A stretch of DNA of 34,876 nucleotides, taken from contig JAAZKM010000005.1 in the NCBI GenBank assembly GCA_012799835.1, positions 1 to 34,876 on the forward strand, in the 5' to 3' direction. The notes beneath the pieces are model-generated. The model was not told the origin of the DNA and did no database searches. It worked only from the letters and a program-made list of their open reading frames with translations. The position numbers and the translations under genes were made by a program. Source of the stretch: Candidatus Methanofastidiosia archaeon. GTDB lineage: Archaea; Methanobacteriota_B; Thermococci; Methanofastidiosales; Methanofastidiosaceae. Below are positions 16,432 to 25,570 of this stretch, piece by piece; the stretch's first letter is position 1; every line of letters begins with the position of its first letter.

Positions 16432-16516
16432 GGAGGGGTTGCCAAGCTTGGCCAAAGGCGCAGGATTCAGGGTCCTGTTACGTAGGTATTCGGGGGTTCA
16501 AATCCCCCTCCCTCCA
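16432..16516 (+). tRNA. tRNA-Leu (CAG)
   Basis: A class II tRNA with a long variable arm. The acceptor stem is GGAGGGG/TCCCTCC with one G-U pair, the anticodon arm is CAGGA-TTCAGGG-TCCTG (anticodon CAG), and the T arm is GGGGG-TTCAAAT-CCCCC. The discriminator is A (16516), required for leucine. No CCA is encoded. Confidence 0.94.
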
Positions 16517-16536
16517 CTCATTTACCATTAATTGTA

Positions 16537-16554
16537 TTTTATTTCCTTTGTTTT
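16537..16554 (+). terminator. Possible T-rich terminator after tRNA-Leu
   Basis: TTTTATTTCCTTTGTTTT lies about 20 bases after the tRNA and would end the plus-strand transcript before the convergent minus-strand gene. No other feature is seen between 16555 and 16667. Confidence 0.35.
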
Positions 16555-16667
16555 GTATTAAGTGCTCTCAGCGGCTAAATAAAACAGAAACAACAATATT
16601 GAAGAAATAGTGGGTATCCCTTTTCTAATCAAACATGGAACAAACACAATATCTGGATAAAAACAGA

Positions 16668-17375
16668 TCACTTGGAGTTATTTCTATAGGCCTGTTTTCT
16701 TAAAACGTATTCAACTTCATCTTTTCTCATTCCGGCTTTGATATCCTTAGAATAGAGTATCTCTATCATTTTTACATCAATTGCGGAATATTTTTGGGTA
16801 TATGACCACCTTTCATAAAATATGCTATCAGGATACTTCAAAGAATCTTTCATAAGGCCCAAAGATTGGGTTAATTCTTCCCTTATCATATGTGATCTCT
16901 CTTCTTGAAGTAACGATTCATCAGTTGCAATACATATGTCACATTCATAAATTATGTTGTTTCTCCATTTACAGAAAAAATAACCATAGTTTCCAGGAAC
17001 AGCATTGCAAATGGAAAAATCCTTGATAGGAACAAAATAGATATTGATGTTGGGATTTGATTCATCTATACAGACTGATATCCTATCGCCAATAATGTCA
17101 TTAATATCCGAAATAGTCCTGTTCAACGCAGCTAAATCGCTATCATTTGGGGCCCCATTAATTTTGATCCTTATATCGGAATCCCATTTTCTGATAAGTT
17201 CGGTGTTGCCGCCATATTCTGTTCCAAGAGCGATTTCTTTGAAATATTCTATCTCTTTATCTGTATACCTATAGGCAATATTTTCATTTTGGGAAGGAAT
17301 AGTTGTTTTTTCATCAAGAGATAGGCAGCAGATATTCAATACTAAGATAAATAAAATAGCATAGAATTTAATCAC
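16668..17375 (-). CDS. DUF2927-like exported protein, possible metallopeptidase relative
   Basis: The 235-residue protein starts with a hydrophobic signal sequence (about 1-18) ending in a Cys pair, so it may be secreted or lipid-anchored; the lipobox (NICC) is poor. The C-terminal third reads EERSHMIREELTQSLGLMKDS, then PDSIFYERW, then DVKMIEILYSKDIKAGM. That is the arrangement of the DUF2927 family (EE-x-x-Q-x-LGL-x-xDS, D..m..lLYd..i..GM). DUF2927 proteins are thought to be related to zinc peptidases; their function is unknown. A TATA-like ATTATATATCC lies upstream (about 17396-17406). It is convergent with tRNA-Leu and downstream of the mad operon. Confidence 0.7.
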   Translation of the reverse strand: MIKFYAILFILVLNICCLSLDEKTTIPSQNENIAYRYTDKEIEYFKEIALGTEYGGNTELIRKWDSDIRIKINGAPNDSDLAALNRTISDINDIIGDRISVCIDESNPNINIYFVPIKDFSICNAVPGNYGYFFCKWRNNIIYECDICIATDESLLQEERSHMIREELTQSLGLMKDSLKYPDSIFYERWSYTQKYSAIDVKMIEILYSKDIKAGMRKDEVEYVLRKQAYRNNSK

Positions 17376-17456
17376 AACAATAGAATATAACTTGGATATA
17401 TAATAATATCTCAGAAATTAAAGAAGTGTAAGGCATGCATAGCTGACTTGATATAG

Positions 17457-17573
17457 CTACTTTTTTTTATATTTATTTTTATAGTAATAAAACACCGCAG
17501 TGATAATTACTATTGGAATTAACATCCGTAAAAAAAATGCGACTAGAACTGTTTGAAATGGCGATAGTGTCAT
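17457..17573 (-). CDS. 38-residue membrane protein at the end of the mad operon
   Basis: A short ORF begins eight bases after the mdcB stop with AGGTGAT placed five bases before the ATG, one of the better ribosome sites in the operon. The protein is MTLSPFQTVLV..., one hydrophobic helix (about residues 5-31) followed by a Tyr/Lys-rich tail ending YKNKYKKK. The basic tail indicates an N-out, C-in single-pass topology. I cannot name a family. Placement in an operon that lacks a membrane subunit makes it a possible anchor for the soluble decarboxylase/carboxylase complex, comparable in size to small OadG-type anchors. That role is inference. Confidence 0.6.
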   Translation of the reverse strand: MTLSPFQTVLVAFFLRMLIPIVIITAVFYYYKNKYKKK

Positions 17574-17581
17574 GTAATCAC

Positions 17582-18433
17582 CTAAATCTCCTTTTCAACA
17601 AAGTAAAAGAATAATGTAGCACTTAAAAGGTCTGCTGCCCCCCCTGGACTTATATTGGATTTAAGAAACTCCATCTCTAAGTCTAGTATTTTTGTCATTC
17701 CTGTAGGTGTTAATACGCCACCAGATTTAATAATTTCTTCAGATTTTTTCTGTATGTCATAAAAGGTATTAATCCCGTTTCTAGAGATGATATTCGTATC
17801 TTCTGCTTTTGACATTATAGCTATCAGTGAGTGGAGTGAGGATTTGTTTAAATCTTGAGTTTTTTCATAAGCTTTTTTAAACTCTGGCAATCCGTATTCC
17901 ATCACAGTGGGCAATCCCTTTTCAACTTCACCCCGGATGCCTGTGATACCGTGCTTTAAGAAAATATTTTCCCCTTTTGAGAGGGATTTCTTGCTCTTCT
18001 TAAGGGATTCTAGTTCCTTTTTAGTGATCCCGGAAGTGATTTTTGAAACAGAAGATGAGATGTTTTTGGTGGAAAGTTTTCTTTTTTTAAGTAAGTAGCC
18101 TGATGCTCCAAGTATCAGATAAAATAGAAATATGAGGCCTTTTTGAGTATTGACGCCTTTTGTTACTTCAAACATTCTGCCCTCAACGTCAAGGCCAAGT
18201 TTTCTTAAAGGCGGGAGCATTTTATTTAGATCGCCTTTATAGTTGTAGCCATAGTGGGATACTTCTTTAAATCCTTGGCTTAAAACGGCTGTGCTTTTCA
18301 AAAACAGAGTAAAATCCATATCTCTGTGGGCTCCGGAAGAAAATGGGGTTACAAGTCCTGGTTTTGGGTAGGTAGATACTTCAAGAAGTATGCTTCTAGT
18401 TGCAAGTTCCCCCAATATGTCTACTTTCTTCAT
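17582..18433 (-). CDS. mdcB: Triphosphoribosyl-dephospho-CoA synthase (MdcB/CitG family)
   Basis: This enzyme makes 2'-(5''-triphosphoribosyl)-3'-dephospho-CoA from dephospho-CoA and ATP, the precursor of the prosthetic group on malonate decarboxylase carrier proteins. The 283-residue protein carries the family signatures: VSTYPKPGLVTPFSSGAHRDMD near the start, LRKLGLDVEGRMFEVTKGVNTQKG, AEDTNIISRNG, and the C-terminal NISPGGAADLLSATLFFY. Its ATG overlaps the mdcG stop by four bases (ATGA). It corresponds in role to madG of Malonomonas rubra. The presence of both mdcB and mdcG supports true ACP-dependent chemistry rather than CoA-linked malonate metabolism. Confidence 0.93.
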   Translation of the reverse strand: MKKVDILGELATRSILLEVSTYPKPGLVTPFSSGAHRDMDFTLFLKSTAVLSQGFKEVSHYGYNYKGDLNKMLPPLRKLGLDVEGRMFEVTKGVNTQKGLIFLFYLILGASGYLLKKRKLSTKNISSSVSKITSGITKKELESLKKSKKSLSKGENIFLKHGITGIRGEVEKGLPTVMEYGLPEFKKAYEKTQDLNKSSLHSLIAIMSKAEDTNIISRNGINTFYDIQKKSEEIIKSGGVLTPTGMTKILDLEMEFLKSNISPGGAADLLSATLFFYFVEKEI

Positions 18434-19077
18434 AGATATGCCTCAACAGTTTCTCTTTCTATTAACACTACATCTCTAAGTCCTTTGCCAAGCAATGTAT
18501 CACTTTCGGATGCATATTCTTTAAGGTTTATCCCATAACCGGATGTAAGATGGATTTCAGTGTCAATTTTAATTCCATGAGATATCTCTACTTCATTACA
18601 TGTTTTCAATAGATCAATTAATTCTTTTTGATTAAAATTTTTAACTATTAGATCAAGATCTGATTTATCATGGGTATATGGTAATCCGGTGACAATTTCA
18701 AGGGAAGTTGACCCCCAAACGCCCACGTTGTATTCATTTATTATATGAGATAAAGCTTTGAGTGAAGGGGTTCTCTCTTCAAATCTAAAATTTGGAATTT
18801 CATACGGAGTTATCAATTTTGTTATCTTATTTCCGGAAACGGAAGATGCAAATCTGAGTCTTCTGCCATCTTGGGTAAATGGGTGCACAAAACCGATAAA
18901 AACTTTCTCATTCTCTGAATAATAGTTACCCCCTGTAGTAGTTTCTATTTCATCACGTCTTACGATACCAGGAATAATGTTTTTTAAAATAAGCTCCTTG
19001 AAATCCTCATTTTGAATTAGTGAAGTGTTGATTTTTTTCCAATCTGAAAATACGAGATCATGCCTTCGGAAAATCAT
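18430..19077 (-). CDS. mdcG: Phosphoribosyl-dephospho-CoA transferase (MdcG)
   Basis: This nucleotidyltransferase attaches the triphosphoribosyl-dephospho-CoA group to the serine of the carrier protein (MadE). The 215-residue protein has the nucleotidyltransferase metal motif in VGVWGSTSLEIVTGLPYTHDKSDLDLIV (split over about residues 116-143), including the DLDL pair, and a later KEYASES segment matching MdcG. It follows madH after eight bases and overlaps mdcB. The Shine-Dalgarno site is weak, so translation may be coupled to madH. It corresponds to madK of M. rubra by position. Confidence 0.88.
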   Translation of the reverse strand: MIFRRHDLVFSDWKKINTSLIQNEDFKELILKNIIPGIVRRDEIETTTGGNYYSENEKVFIGFVHPFTQDGRRLRFASSVSGNKITKLITPYEIPNFRFEERTPSLKALSHIINEYNVGVWGSTSLEIVTGLPYTHDKSDLDLIVKNFNQKELIDLLKTCNEVEISHGIKIDTEIHLTSGYGINLKEYASESDTLLGKGLRDVVLIERETVEAYL

Positions 19078-19085
19078 ACTGGAAT

Positions 19086-20204
19086 TTACCTATCCTTCAC
19101 CCAACATGGATCTTTGACGCTCATAGTTTGATAATCAAGCTGCGCTTGAACAAGTAAGTCAAACATTTTAGTTTTAATAGGCCCTTCTATAATAATTGGA
19201 TCGTTATTTTCTTCATATCCTTTTGGTATTATTGAAGGTTTAAGCTCTAGGACAGTTCTGTCAGAATTTAATACAACATCATCAGGTACCTTTGCCACTT
19301 TGGACTTAATTCTCAAAATACTTCGACAGGCTCTTTCAATGGTCTGTTTAGCGTTAAGTGTTGTCTCCCTGACATAGATTTCATAATCAGGTTGAGTTCT
19401 AGCCCTCATGTAGGTAATTATTTTACCATTCTTATCAAGTGCATGTCCGGATTCAACAACAGGGAAACTATCGCCAGTTGGCAGCCCCCCAACAACTGCC
19501 TCTTTAAAGTCACGACCAACGTCAGACCTTACAAAGTCAATGTCCTCTCTTACTGGGTGACCATTCATAGTAATCCAGCCGAACTCTTGAGTTCCATATA
19601 TATCATTGACTCTGGCCCCTAAAATATCTTTAATGACGTCAACGGCCTCTAAGTCCAATGGAGTGCCAATGCAGTTGACTATATCAACTTTGGGTAGATC
19701 GTCTACAACATTTAATTTGATGGCATCGTTTAAAGATGCTTTTAAAAATGCAGATTCACCGAATATCACATTTGGCTCCTTGTAATACAAGTCCATCAAA
19801 AAAGAATCTCTTGATGATTTTGTAAGGAATGTCCATGTTACACCCAGCTCTTCCAAAGCGTTTCTAGTAATGGCGTTTAGAAGTGGAGGATAACAAAACA
19901 TGGCTTTTTGGCCTGATTTGACTCCTGCCATCTTTAGTGCATTTTTACCTACATTTTTTCTATATTCTTTTTCATTTGGCGTTATTCCAACAATGTTTTG
20001 CCATGCGGTCGTACCTGTTGTAAAAGTGATGTATGCATAGTTTAGGGGTGTGTGTACCTCTTCAATAATATGTGCGGCAGTGGGCCCATTAATCCCTTTA
20101 TCGGCGAGGGTTCTGTGCTTCATTTCATCGAAAGAAGGAACAGTAGAAAAGGTTTCAACACTATCTTTTAATTCTTCAAAGTAGATGTTTGATTTTTTTT
20201 CCAT
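19086..20204 (-). CDS. madH: Acetate:acyl-carrier-protein ligase (MadH-like adenylating enzyme)
   Basis: MadH of Malonomonas rubra acetylates the carrier protein from acetate and ATP, priming malonate decarboxylase. This 372-residue protein (about 41 kDa) has features of a compact adenylate-forming enzyme related to phenylacetate-CoA ligases: the phosphate-loop YITFTTGTTAW near residue 58, VNCIGTPLDLEAVDV, and the YGTQEFGW motif near 209, where the Glu contacts magnesium in relatives. The usual full C-terminal swing domain appears shortened. GAGGAG lies eight bases ahead of the start. Its place between the carboxyltransferase genes and the prosthetic-group genes is as in M. rubra. Without position and neighbours I would have called it only an AMP-forming ligase. 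Confidence 0.82.
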   Translation of the reverse strand: MEKKSNIYFEELKDSVETFSTVPSFDEMKHRTLADKGINGPTAAHIIEEVHTPLNYAYITFTTGTTAWQNIVGITPNEKEYRKNVGKNALKMAGVKSGQKAMFCYPPLLNAITRNALEELGVTWTFLTKSSRDSFLMDLYYKEPNVIFGESAFLKASLNDAIKLNVVDDLPKVDIVNCIGTPLDLEAVDVIKDILGARVNDIYGTQEFGWITMNGHPVREDIDFVRSDVGRDFKEAVVGGLPTGDSFPVVESGHALDKNGKIITYMRARTQPDYEIYVRETTLNAKQTIERACRSILRIKSKVAKVPDDVVLNSDRTVLELKPSIIPKGYEENNDPIIIEGPIKTKMFDLLVQAQLDYQTMSVKDPCWVKDR

Positions 20205-20245
20205 TTAAACTCCTCAAAATATAAAAATATAAAATAAAGGTAAAA

Positions 20246-21124
20246 TTATTTTAGTAGTTCGGGTAGAATCTTTTGGTATTCTTCGTCAATCTTTTTGATG
20301 GCTTCCATTCGCTTCTTTCTGCCGCCTCTTTGTGCACCGATCTCTCCTCTGTGCCAAATTCCAAGTTGGTCCCCTTTGCCTTGCTTTCTAAGATCCCTTA
20401 CTTCCTTTACTGTCTTAATGATTGTAGATCTCATGTCTTCTGGTTTTTTGACCATTTCGTCGATACCGCCAAGATCATAAAAGTATTCGGCCCCTGATGC
20501 AAATACTGGATTTGTTTTGACAAGTTCATTGAGCCTCTCCAAAGGTATCTTTGTAATGACTGCAATACTTGTTGTTGGCATAACGTGAACAATTGTTCCA
20601 TATTCTTTTGGAAGTGCAAGAATCCTATCTGAAAGTAGTCCGTGGCATAGGAATCCGCCGCTGACAGCCCTTCCTATAATCATTCCAATTACAGGATGCC
20701 CTGCCAATCTAGCGTCTTCAATTGCAAACTGGTAGGAAGCTGTACCTTTAGTCATCCCTACAATTTCTTCTATTTTACCTGGACTATTTCCCGGTGTGTC
20801 AATCAAAAGGATGATTGGTCTTTTCTTATCTTTTGGTCTATCTTTATCTGCATCGATTGTAGCATAAATTGCCTGAGAGAATTTGTATGCCTCTTCCATT
20901 CCCAAAATTCCGCTGTAGACAACTCTAAATCTGGGATTTGGTCTTCTTGAGTTATTTGCCAGAACTGAGCATACCTCACCATCCAACATTGCTTGACCAA
21001 CCATTACCGGAGGCGCAAGTTCCGCATCAAGGTGAGTAGTTCCTATTACATTTTCTTGGAATGAATCTTTGTCAAAGATCATCTGGATTGCTTCTTCTGT
21101 CTTTCCAATTAGTGTAGTTATCAT
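20246..21124 (-). CDS. madD: Malonyl-ACP carboxyltransferase subunit (MadD / MdcE-like)
   Basis: One half of the carboxyltransferase that moves CO2 between malonyl-ACP and the biotin carrier. The 292-residue crotonase-fold protein shows IILLIDTPGNSPGKIEE (near 106-122), GHPVIGMIIGRAVSGGFLCHGLLSDRILALP with the second oxyanion Gly-Gly, and an MPTTSIAVITK segment, as in MdcE and AccA-type subunits. The start follows the madC stop directly (TAA then ATG) with AAGGAGG seven bases ahead, so the two halves are made together. C-terminal residues are Arg/Lys-rich (RGGRKKRMEAIKK). Confidence 0.88.
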   Translation of the reverse strand: MITTLIGKTEEAIQMIFDKDSFQENVIGTTHLDAELAPPVMVGQAMLDGEVCSVLANNSRRPNPRFRVVYSGILGMEEAYKFSQAIYATIDADKDRPKDKKRPIILLIDTPGNSPGKIEEIVGMTKGTASYQFAIEDARLAGHPVIGMIIGRAVSGGFLCHGLLSDRILALPKEYGTIVHVMPTTSIAVITKIPLERLNELVKTNPVFASGAEYFYDLGGIDEMVKKPEDMRSTIIKTVKEVRDLRKQGKGDQLGIWHRGEIGAQRGGRKKRMEAIKKIDEEYQKILPELLK

Positions 21125-22090
21125 TTAAATCCTCCTTGGCCTTCTTTTAACAACTGAAAGGAATTTTTCCTGAGGCATCTCTGGTATCTCATCGACATTT
21201 GTATTTCCATATATTTTCCAGAGATCTTTAGAGTCATTTATTTTCTTCTCAGCTGCAAGTTTTACAACTTCAAGATTTTCTTCAACAAGTTGAGGTGAAC
21301 CTACTTTTCTTGTCTTTGAGATCTTGCTCATAGGTTGATCTACAATATTGACAATTGTATCCCTAAATGCACCAATTGTATCTTTAATTAAGTAGTCCAC
21401 ATCACCAAGGATGTATTTTGATCTTGCCCCCATAGTTCTCCAAATAAGGGCCCTATCTGAAGCATCGAATTCATCCTTTCCTACTTCTTGTTGGATAACT
21501 TCAGGACCTGTAAGACCGATTCTCCCAAAGTCATTTGCTATAACAACGTCAGCACTTAAGCAAACGAAGCCTTGTGCACCGTATGCCCCAATTGTACTGC
21601 CAGTTAACGCAATGTACGGTACTTTGTTTTGAAGTTCCCAGATAGTTTCCATTGATTCAGAGTGCATTAAAAGTCCGGCATTTGCTTCATGTAATCTAAC
21701 CCCACCTGAGTCAAATGACACAATACATATTGGTTTTCTATCGTCTGGTACTGTCCCGTATTTTTCTTTCATCTTCTCATAGGTCTTTAAGGCAAGTTTC
21801 ATTGTGTAGGCCATCTTGGCTCCATTGACTTCACCTAGAGCGCCACCTACAAACTTTCCCTCCTGAGAGACTACAAACACGGGGTGTTTTTTTATCATAC
21901 CCACGCCAACAGTTATCCCATCGTCAAATTCAACTGCTTCTCCTAGAACCATTAAATGTGGGCTAGTCATTTTGTCCCTTGGACCTAGAAATTCTTTGAA
22001 AGTATCTTTATCAACTATTCCGTAAGCTCTTTCCCTTGCAGTTGCTTGGTAAAAGCTTTTACTTTGAAGATCTTCCCAATTTATTCTCAT
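21125..22090 (-). CDS. madC: Malonyl-ACP carboxyltransferase subunit (MadC / MdcD-like)
   Basis: The beta-type half of the carboxyltransferase. In 321 residues it shows TARERAYGIVDKDTFKEFLGP, GITVGVGMIKKHPVFVVSQEGKFVGGALGEVNGAKM (split over about 75-110), SFDSGGVRLHEANAGLL, and the oxyanion segment TGSTIGAYGAQGFVCLSADVVI. These match MdcD and AccD-like folds. It lacks the zinc ribbon of bacterial AccD, which separates it from classical acetyl-CoA carboxylase. AGGTGAT lies four bases ahead of the ATG. It pairs with madD and follows madE after eight bases. Confidence 0.88.
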   Translation of the reverse strand: MRINWEDLQSKSFYQATARERAYGIVDKDTFKEFLGPRDKMTSPHLMVLGEAVEFDDGITVGVGMIKKHPVFVVSQEGKFVGGALGEVNGAKMAYTMKLALKTYEKMKEKYGTVPDDRKPICIVSFDSGGVRLHEANAGLLMHSESMETIWELQNKVPYIALTGSTIGAYGAQGFVCLSADVVIANDFGRIGLTGPEVIQQEVGKDEFDASDRALIWRTMGARSKYILGDVDYLIKDTIGAFRDTIVNIVDQPMSKISKTRKVGSPQLVEENLEVVKLAAEKKINDSKDLWKIYGNTNVDEIPEMPQEKFLSVVKRRPRRI

Positions 22091-22098
22091 AAAATCAC

Positions 22099-22422
22099 CT
22101 ATTGGAGACCTCCTCCATTGTCTACTGCCTGTTGAAGTCTTCTGATAACAACTGCGGGTGTAGCTGCGTTGTCATTTATATCGACTTTAACTCCGGAGAG
22201 TCCAGATCTGTCAATAAATTTTTTAACAACTGTTTCCCAAACGTCATCAAACCCAACAACTGTGGTTAAAATGTGGATTCTTACCTTACCTTTAAGGGCG
22301 TTCTCCTTTTCAATCAAAACTTCAAGATCCCCGCTGGCTACAACGCCGATATGGGACCATTCATCTTTTAGTGTTTTGGGATTTTCTGGCTTAAATTCAA
22401 AGTTTAATTCTCTTAAAGCCAT
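22099..22422 (-). CDS. madE: Malonate decarboxylase acyl carrier protein (MadE / MdcC)
   Basis: This 107-residue carrier protein holds the acetyl or malonyl group as a thioester on a phosphoribosyl-dephospho-CoA arm. The attachment serine is Ser30 in IGVVASGDLEVLIE, the signature of MdcC/MadE. Other family traits are VVGFDDVWETVV and NDNAATPAVVIRRLQQA near the end. It is unrelated to 4'-phosphopantetheine fatty-acid ACPs. The start directly follows the accC stop, with GGGGGAG seven bases ahead. An ACP of this kind is notable in an archaeon. Confidence 0.92.
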   Translation of the reverse strand: MALRELNFEFKPENPKTLKDEWSHIGVVASGDLEVLIEKENALKGKVRIHILTTVVGFDDVWETVVKKFIDRSGLSGVKVDINDNAATPAVVIRRLQQAVDNGGGLQ

Positions 22423-23784
22423 TTATTCTCCCCCGTTCTTTGAATTGGTCAAATGTTTTTCAATGAAGTCTGTGTGAAAAACTCCTCCCCTAAAGATTTG
22501 ATTCTTCATAACTTTTTTGTGGAATGGAATTGTCGTGTTAATGCCTTCAACTATGAACTCATCAAGGGCTCTGTTCATCCTATCTACTGCTTCATTCCTG
22601 TCTTCTCCCCATGCAATCAATTTTGCAATAAGAGAGTCGTAGAACGGTGGAATCTGATATCCCTGGTAGCATGCTGTATCTACCCTGACAAAAGGCCCTC
22701 CTGGTAAAATAAGTTTTTCTATTAGTCCAGGTGAAGGAACGAATGTATTTGGATCTTCTGCATTTATTCTGCATTCAATTGCATGCCCTCTAAGTTGAAC
22801 ATCCTTTTGTGTGTAAGGTAACTTTTCACCAGCTGCAACTCTTATACCGGTCTTAACAATATCTATATTGGAAATCATTTCAGTTACACAATGTTCTACC
22901 TGAACTCTTGTGTTCATTTCCATGAAGTAGAAATCGTCCTCCTTATCATTATATAGGAATTCTACAGTTCCGGCACCTTCGTATTTTGCAGCAATCGCAG
23001 CTTTTACAGCGGCTTCACCCATTCTCTTTCTAATTTCTGGAGATATAGCAGGGGATGGGCCTTCCTCGACAAGTTTTTGGTGTCTTCTCTGAATTGAACA
23101 ATCTCTTTCTCCTAGATGTATTGCATTTCCGTACTGGTCAGCAATAATCTGGATTTCAATGTGCCTTGGTTGTTCAATAAATTTTTCAATGTAAACATCT
23201 GGATTACCAAATGCAGCTTGTGCTTCAGCCTGGCATGACCTCAAAGCCGACTCCAATTCTTTCTCAGACTTTACAAGTCTCATGCCTTTTCCACCGCCAC
23301 CTGCGGATGCTTTACAGATTACAGGACAGCCAATTTTCTTTACGAGTTTCTCAGCTTCCTCTACTGTTTTTACAATACCATCAGAACCAGGCGTTACCGG
23401 TACTCCACCTTTTTTCATAGTATCTTTAGCTGTTGCTTTGTCTCCCATTGCATCAATTGACTCTGCACTGGGGCCTATGAATTTTATATCATTGGCTTTA
23501 CAAAGCTTAGAAAATCTAGAGTTTTCTGCAAGGAATCCGTACCCAGGATGAATACCTTCTGCTCCCGTGACAATTGCGGCATTTATGATATTCATCATAT
23601 TCAAGTAACTCTTAGTTGATTGAGCAGGTCCAATATTGACTGATTCGTCTGCAAGTTTCACGTGAAGTGCATCTTTATCAGCATCAGAGTAAACTGCTAC
23701 TGTTTTGATTCCCATTTCTTTACATGCCCTAATTATCCTTACAGCAATTTCTCCCCTATTTGCAACAAGAATTTTCTTAAACAT
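22423..23784 (-). CDS. accC: Biotin carboxylase (AccC type) inserted in the mad operon
   Basis: This enzyme carboxylates carrier-bound biotin with bicarbonate and ATP. I start it at ATG 23784 ([17 protein letters not shown]), with AAGGAGG seven bases ahead; the longer frame overlaps madA and is not supported. The 453-residue protein is a complete ATP-grasp biotin carboxylase: [35 protein letters not shown], and [13 protein letters not shown] with the catalytic Arg and Glu. Known malonate decarboxylase operons have no biotin carboxylase, since the carboxyl group comes from malonate. Its presence between madA and madE suggests ATP-driven carboxylation of acetyl-ACP, or supply of carboxybiotin to MmdA or a pyruvate carboxylase. 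Confidence 0.93.
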   Translation of the reverse strand: MFKKILVANRGEIAVRIIRACKEMGIKTVAVYSDADKDALHVKLADESVNIGPAQSTKSYLNMMNIINAAIVTGAEGIHPGYGFLAENSRFSKLCKANDIKFIGPSAESIDAMGDKATAKDTMKKGGVPVTPGSDGIVKTVEEAEKLVKKIGCPVICKASAGGGGKGMRLVKSEKELESALRSCQAEAQAAFGNPDVYIEKFIEQPRHIEIQIIADQYGNAIHLGERDCSIQRRHQKLVEEGPSPAISPEIRKRMGEAAVKAAIAAKYEGAGTVEFLYNDKEDDFYFMEMNTRVQVEHCVTEMISNIDIVKTGIRVAAGEKLPYTQKDVQLRGHAIECRINAEDPNTFVPSPGLIEKLILPGGPFVRVDTACYQGYQIPPFYDSLIAKLIAWGEDRNEAVDRMNRALDEFIVEGINTTIPFHKKVMKNQIFRGGVFHTDFIEKHLTNSKNGGE

Positions 23785-23795
23785 ATTAATCCTCC

Positions 23796-25541
23796 TTACC
23801 AATTTCTAAATCTGACTGGCGGTTCATATAAACCTCCAGACCATTCTACAAGTTCACTCATGCTCTTTGCAGCAAGTTTTGATCTTTTAGCATCATTATA
23901 ATATAGGTTTAAATCTTCAGGTAGTGCAACAATTCCAGCTTTTCTTAGTTTCTTAGTCTGTGCGTCATCAGCTGCAAGCCCCAAAGGTGTATATCCTGCA
24001 ACTGCTTTAATTGCGTCCATCCTCTCCTTCAATGATTTACATTTGTGTATGTATGCTATTCCTTCTTCAGTGACAATGTGTGTAATATCATCACCGTAAA
24101 TCATGATTGGAGGTATCTCAAACTTTGCTTGGGCTTGTAGTTTGAATGCATCTAGTTTTTCTACAAATACTGGAGACATTCCTTCCCCAAATGATTCAAC
24201 CATTTGGACAACAAGTTTTCTCCCTCTGTAAATTGGCCCAATTAGTGATTCTCTCATTCCGTCTTCCTTTGAAGCTAAGAGCCATCCTTTTGAGGGATGT
24301 CTTCTTCCCGGAGCATTACATGCCATATTTGGCGCCCCACCAAAGCCTGGAATTCTTCCGGCTGTTGCAGCGGCACTGTTACCAAATTGGTCAATTTGAA
24401 GTGTTGACCCGAAGAATGCATCAACGGCATAGTGGCCTGCGGCTTGTGACATTACTCTGTTAGACCTCATTGTTCCATCTGGGCCGATTGGGAATATGTC
24501 AGGTCTTGCCATGATATATTTCTCCATTCCAACTTCACTACCAAATGGCATGAAGGATTCTGCCCATCCTGATTCAATTGCAGGTATCATTGTTGGATGA
24601 GGATTTAATGCCCAATGTGAACAAATCTTTCCTTTTAATCCCATCTCTTCTCCAAATGTCGGAAGTAAAAGCTCTACTGCGGCAGTATTAAAACCAATAC
24701 CGTGATTTAGAGTTTTAACTTCATATTTGGCATAGACACCAACTAAGGCCATCATGGCTATGAATATTTGGGATTCTGTGATTAATCTTGGGTCTCTTGT
24801 AAAGAGTGGTTCAATATAGTATGGTTCTTCTGTAGGTATAATAAAGTCAACCCAGCCCCCGGGTACATCTACACGAGGCACTTTATTGACTATTTCATTT
24901 ACTTGCACTATTACAATACCTTTCCTAAATTTAGTGGCTTCAATTACTGAATGAGTTTCTTCAGTATTAAATCCAGTGTAAAGATTCCCCTCTTTGTCTG
25001 CTGCATTTGCGGCAACTAAACACACTCTTGGGGTGAGGTCAAGATATGTTCTTGCAAACAATTCCATGTATGTATGAATTGCACCAATTGTTATTTTCCC
25101 GTTCATGACCATATTTGCAAGTCTTGCAGCTACTGGGCCTGAATAACAAAAATCTACTTTTGAAGCAATGCCTTTTTCAAAAACATCTAGGTGTTCAGGT
25201 AAAGCTAGCACTGATTGTATCATATGGATGTTATTTATTTTAGAAGGATTAACTTTTGCAAAAGCCTTTGCTAAAAAGTTGGCCTGTTTTTGATTGTCCC
25301 CTTCAATAGCTACCCTGTCCCCTGGTTTAATAACTGCTTCTAAAAGAGCCACAGCGTCTGCTGGATCAACAATTTTTGTGCCTGATTTCACAAAATTCTT
25401 TGCTTCAGCAAGTCTCTTTAGTGTATCTTCTCCTCGTTTATCCCATCCTTTTTTTGCTCTCTCTATTCTATCGTCATAGGGTACACCTGACATTTTACCG
25501 GGTGTTTGAAATATATCCCTTAGGTAGTTTATATCTTCCAT
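23796..25541 (-). CDS. madA: Acetyl-ACP:malonate ACP transferase (MadA / MdcA, alpha subunit)
   Basis: MadA exchanges acetate for malonate on the carrier protein: acetyl-ACP plus malonate gives malonyl-ACP plus acetate. The 581-residue protein matches MdcA/MadA along its length; visible signatures are [16 protein letters not shown] near the start, [50 protein letters not shown], and [23 protein letters not shown] 25541 is chosen because GGTGAT precedes it by four bases; the upstream GTG lies in that site. It stands second in the operon, twenty-nine bases after accB, and the following gene is accC rather than madE. Confidence 0.94.
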   Translation of the reverse strand: MEDINYLRDIFQTPGKMSGVPYDDRIERAKKGWDKRGEDTLKRLAEAKNFVKSGTKIVDPADAVALLEAVIKPGDRVAIEGDNQKQANFLAKAFAKVNPSKINNIHMIQSVLALPEHLDVFEKGIASKVDFCYSGPVAARLANMVMNGKITIGAIHTYMELFARTYLDLTPRVCLVAANAADKEGNLYTGFNTEETHSVIEATKFRKGIVIVQVNEIVNKVPRVDVPGGWVDFIIPTEEPYYIEPLFTRDPRLITESQIFIAMMALVGVYAKYEVKTLNHGIGFNTAAVELLLPTFGEEMGLKGKICSHWALNPHPTMIPAIESGWAESFMPFGSEVGMEKYIMARPDIFPIGPDGTMRSNRVMSQAAGHYAVDAFFGSTLQIDQFGNSAAATAGRIPGFGGAPNMACNAPGRRHPSKGWLLASKEDGMRESLIGPIYRGRKLVVQMVESFGEGMSPVFVEKLDAFKLQAQAKFEIPPIMIYGDDITHIVTEEGIAYIHKCKSLKERMDAIKAVAGYTPLGLAADDAQTKKLRKAGIVALPEDLNLYYNDAKRSKLAAKSMSELVEWSGGLYEPPVRFRNW

Positions 25542-25570
25542 AAGTATCACCTTAATAGGGAGTACCCAGC

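Noticed and set aside
23785-23802. Longer accC start overlapping madA
   Set aside because: A strong AAGGAGG site precedes ATG 23784, where the conserved N-terminus begins.
22423-25541. madA-accC overlap considered as a fusion or frameshift
   Set aside because: Each gene has its own start, ribosome site and complete domains; the overlap disappears with the correct accC start.
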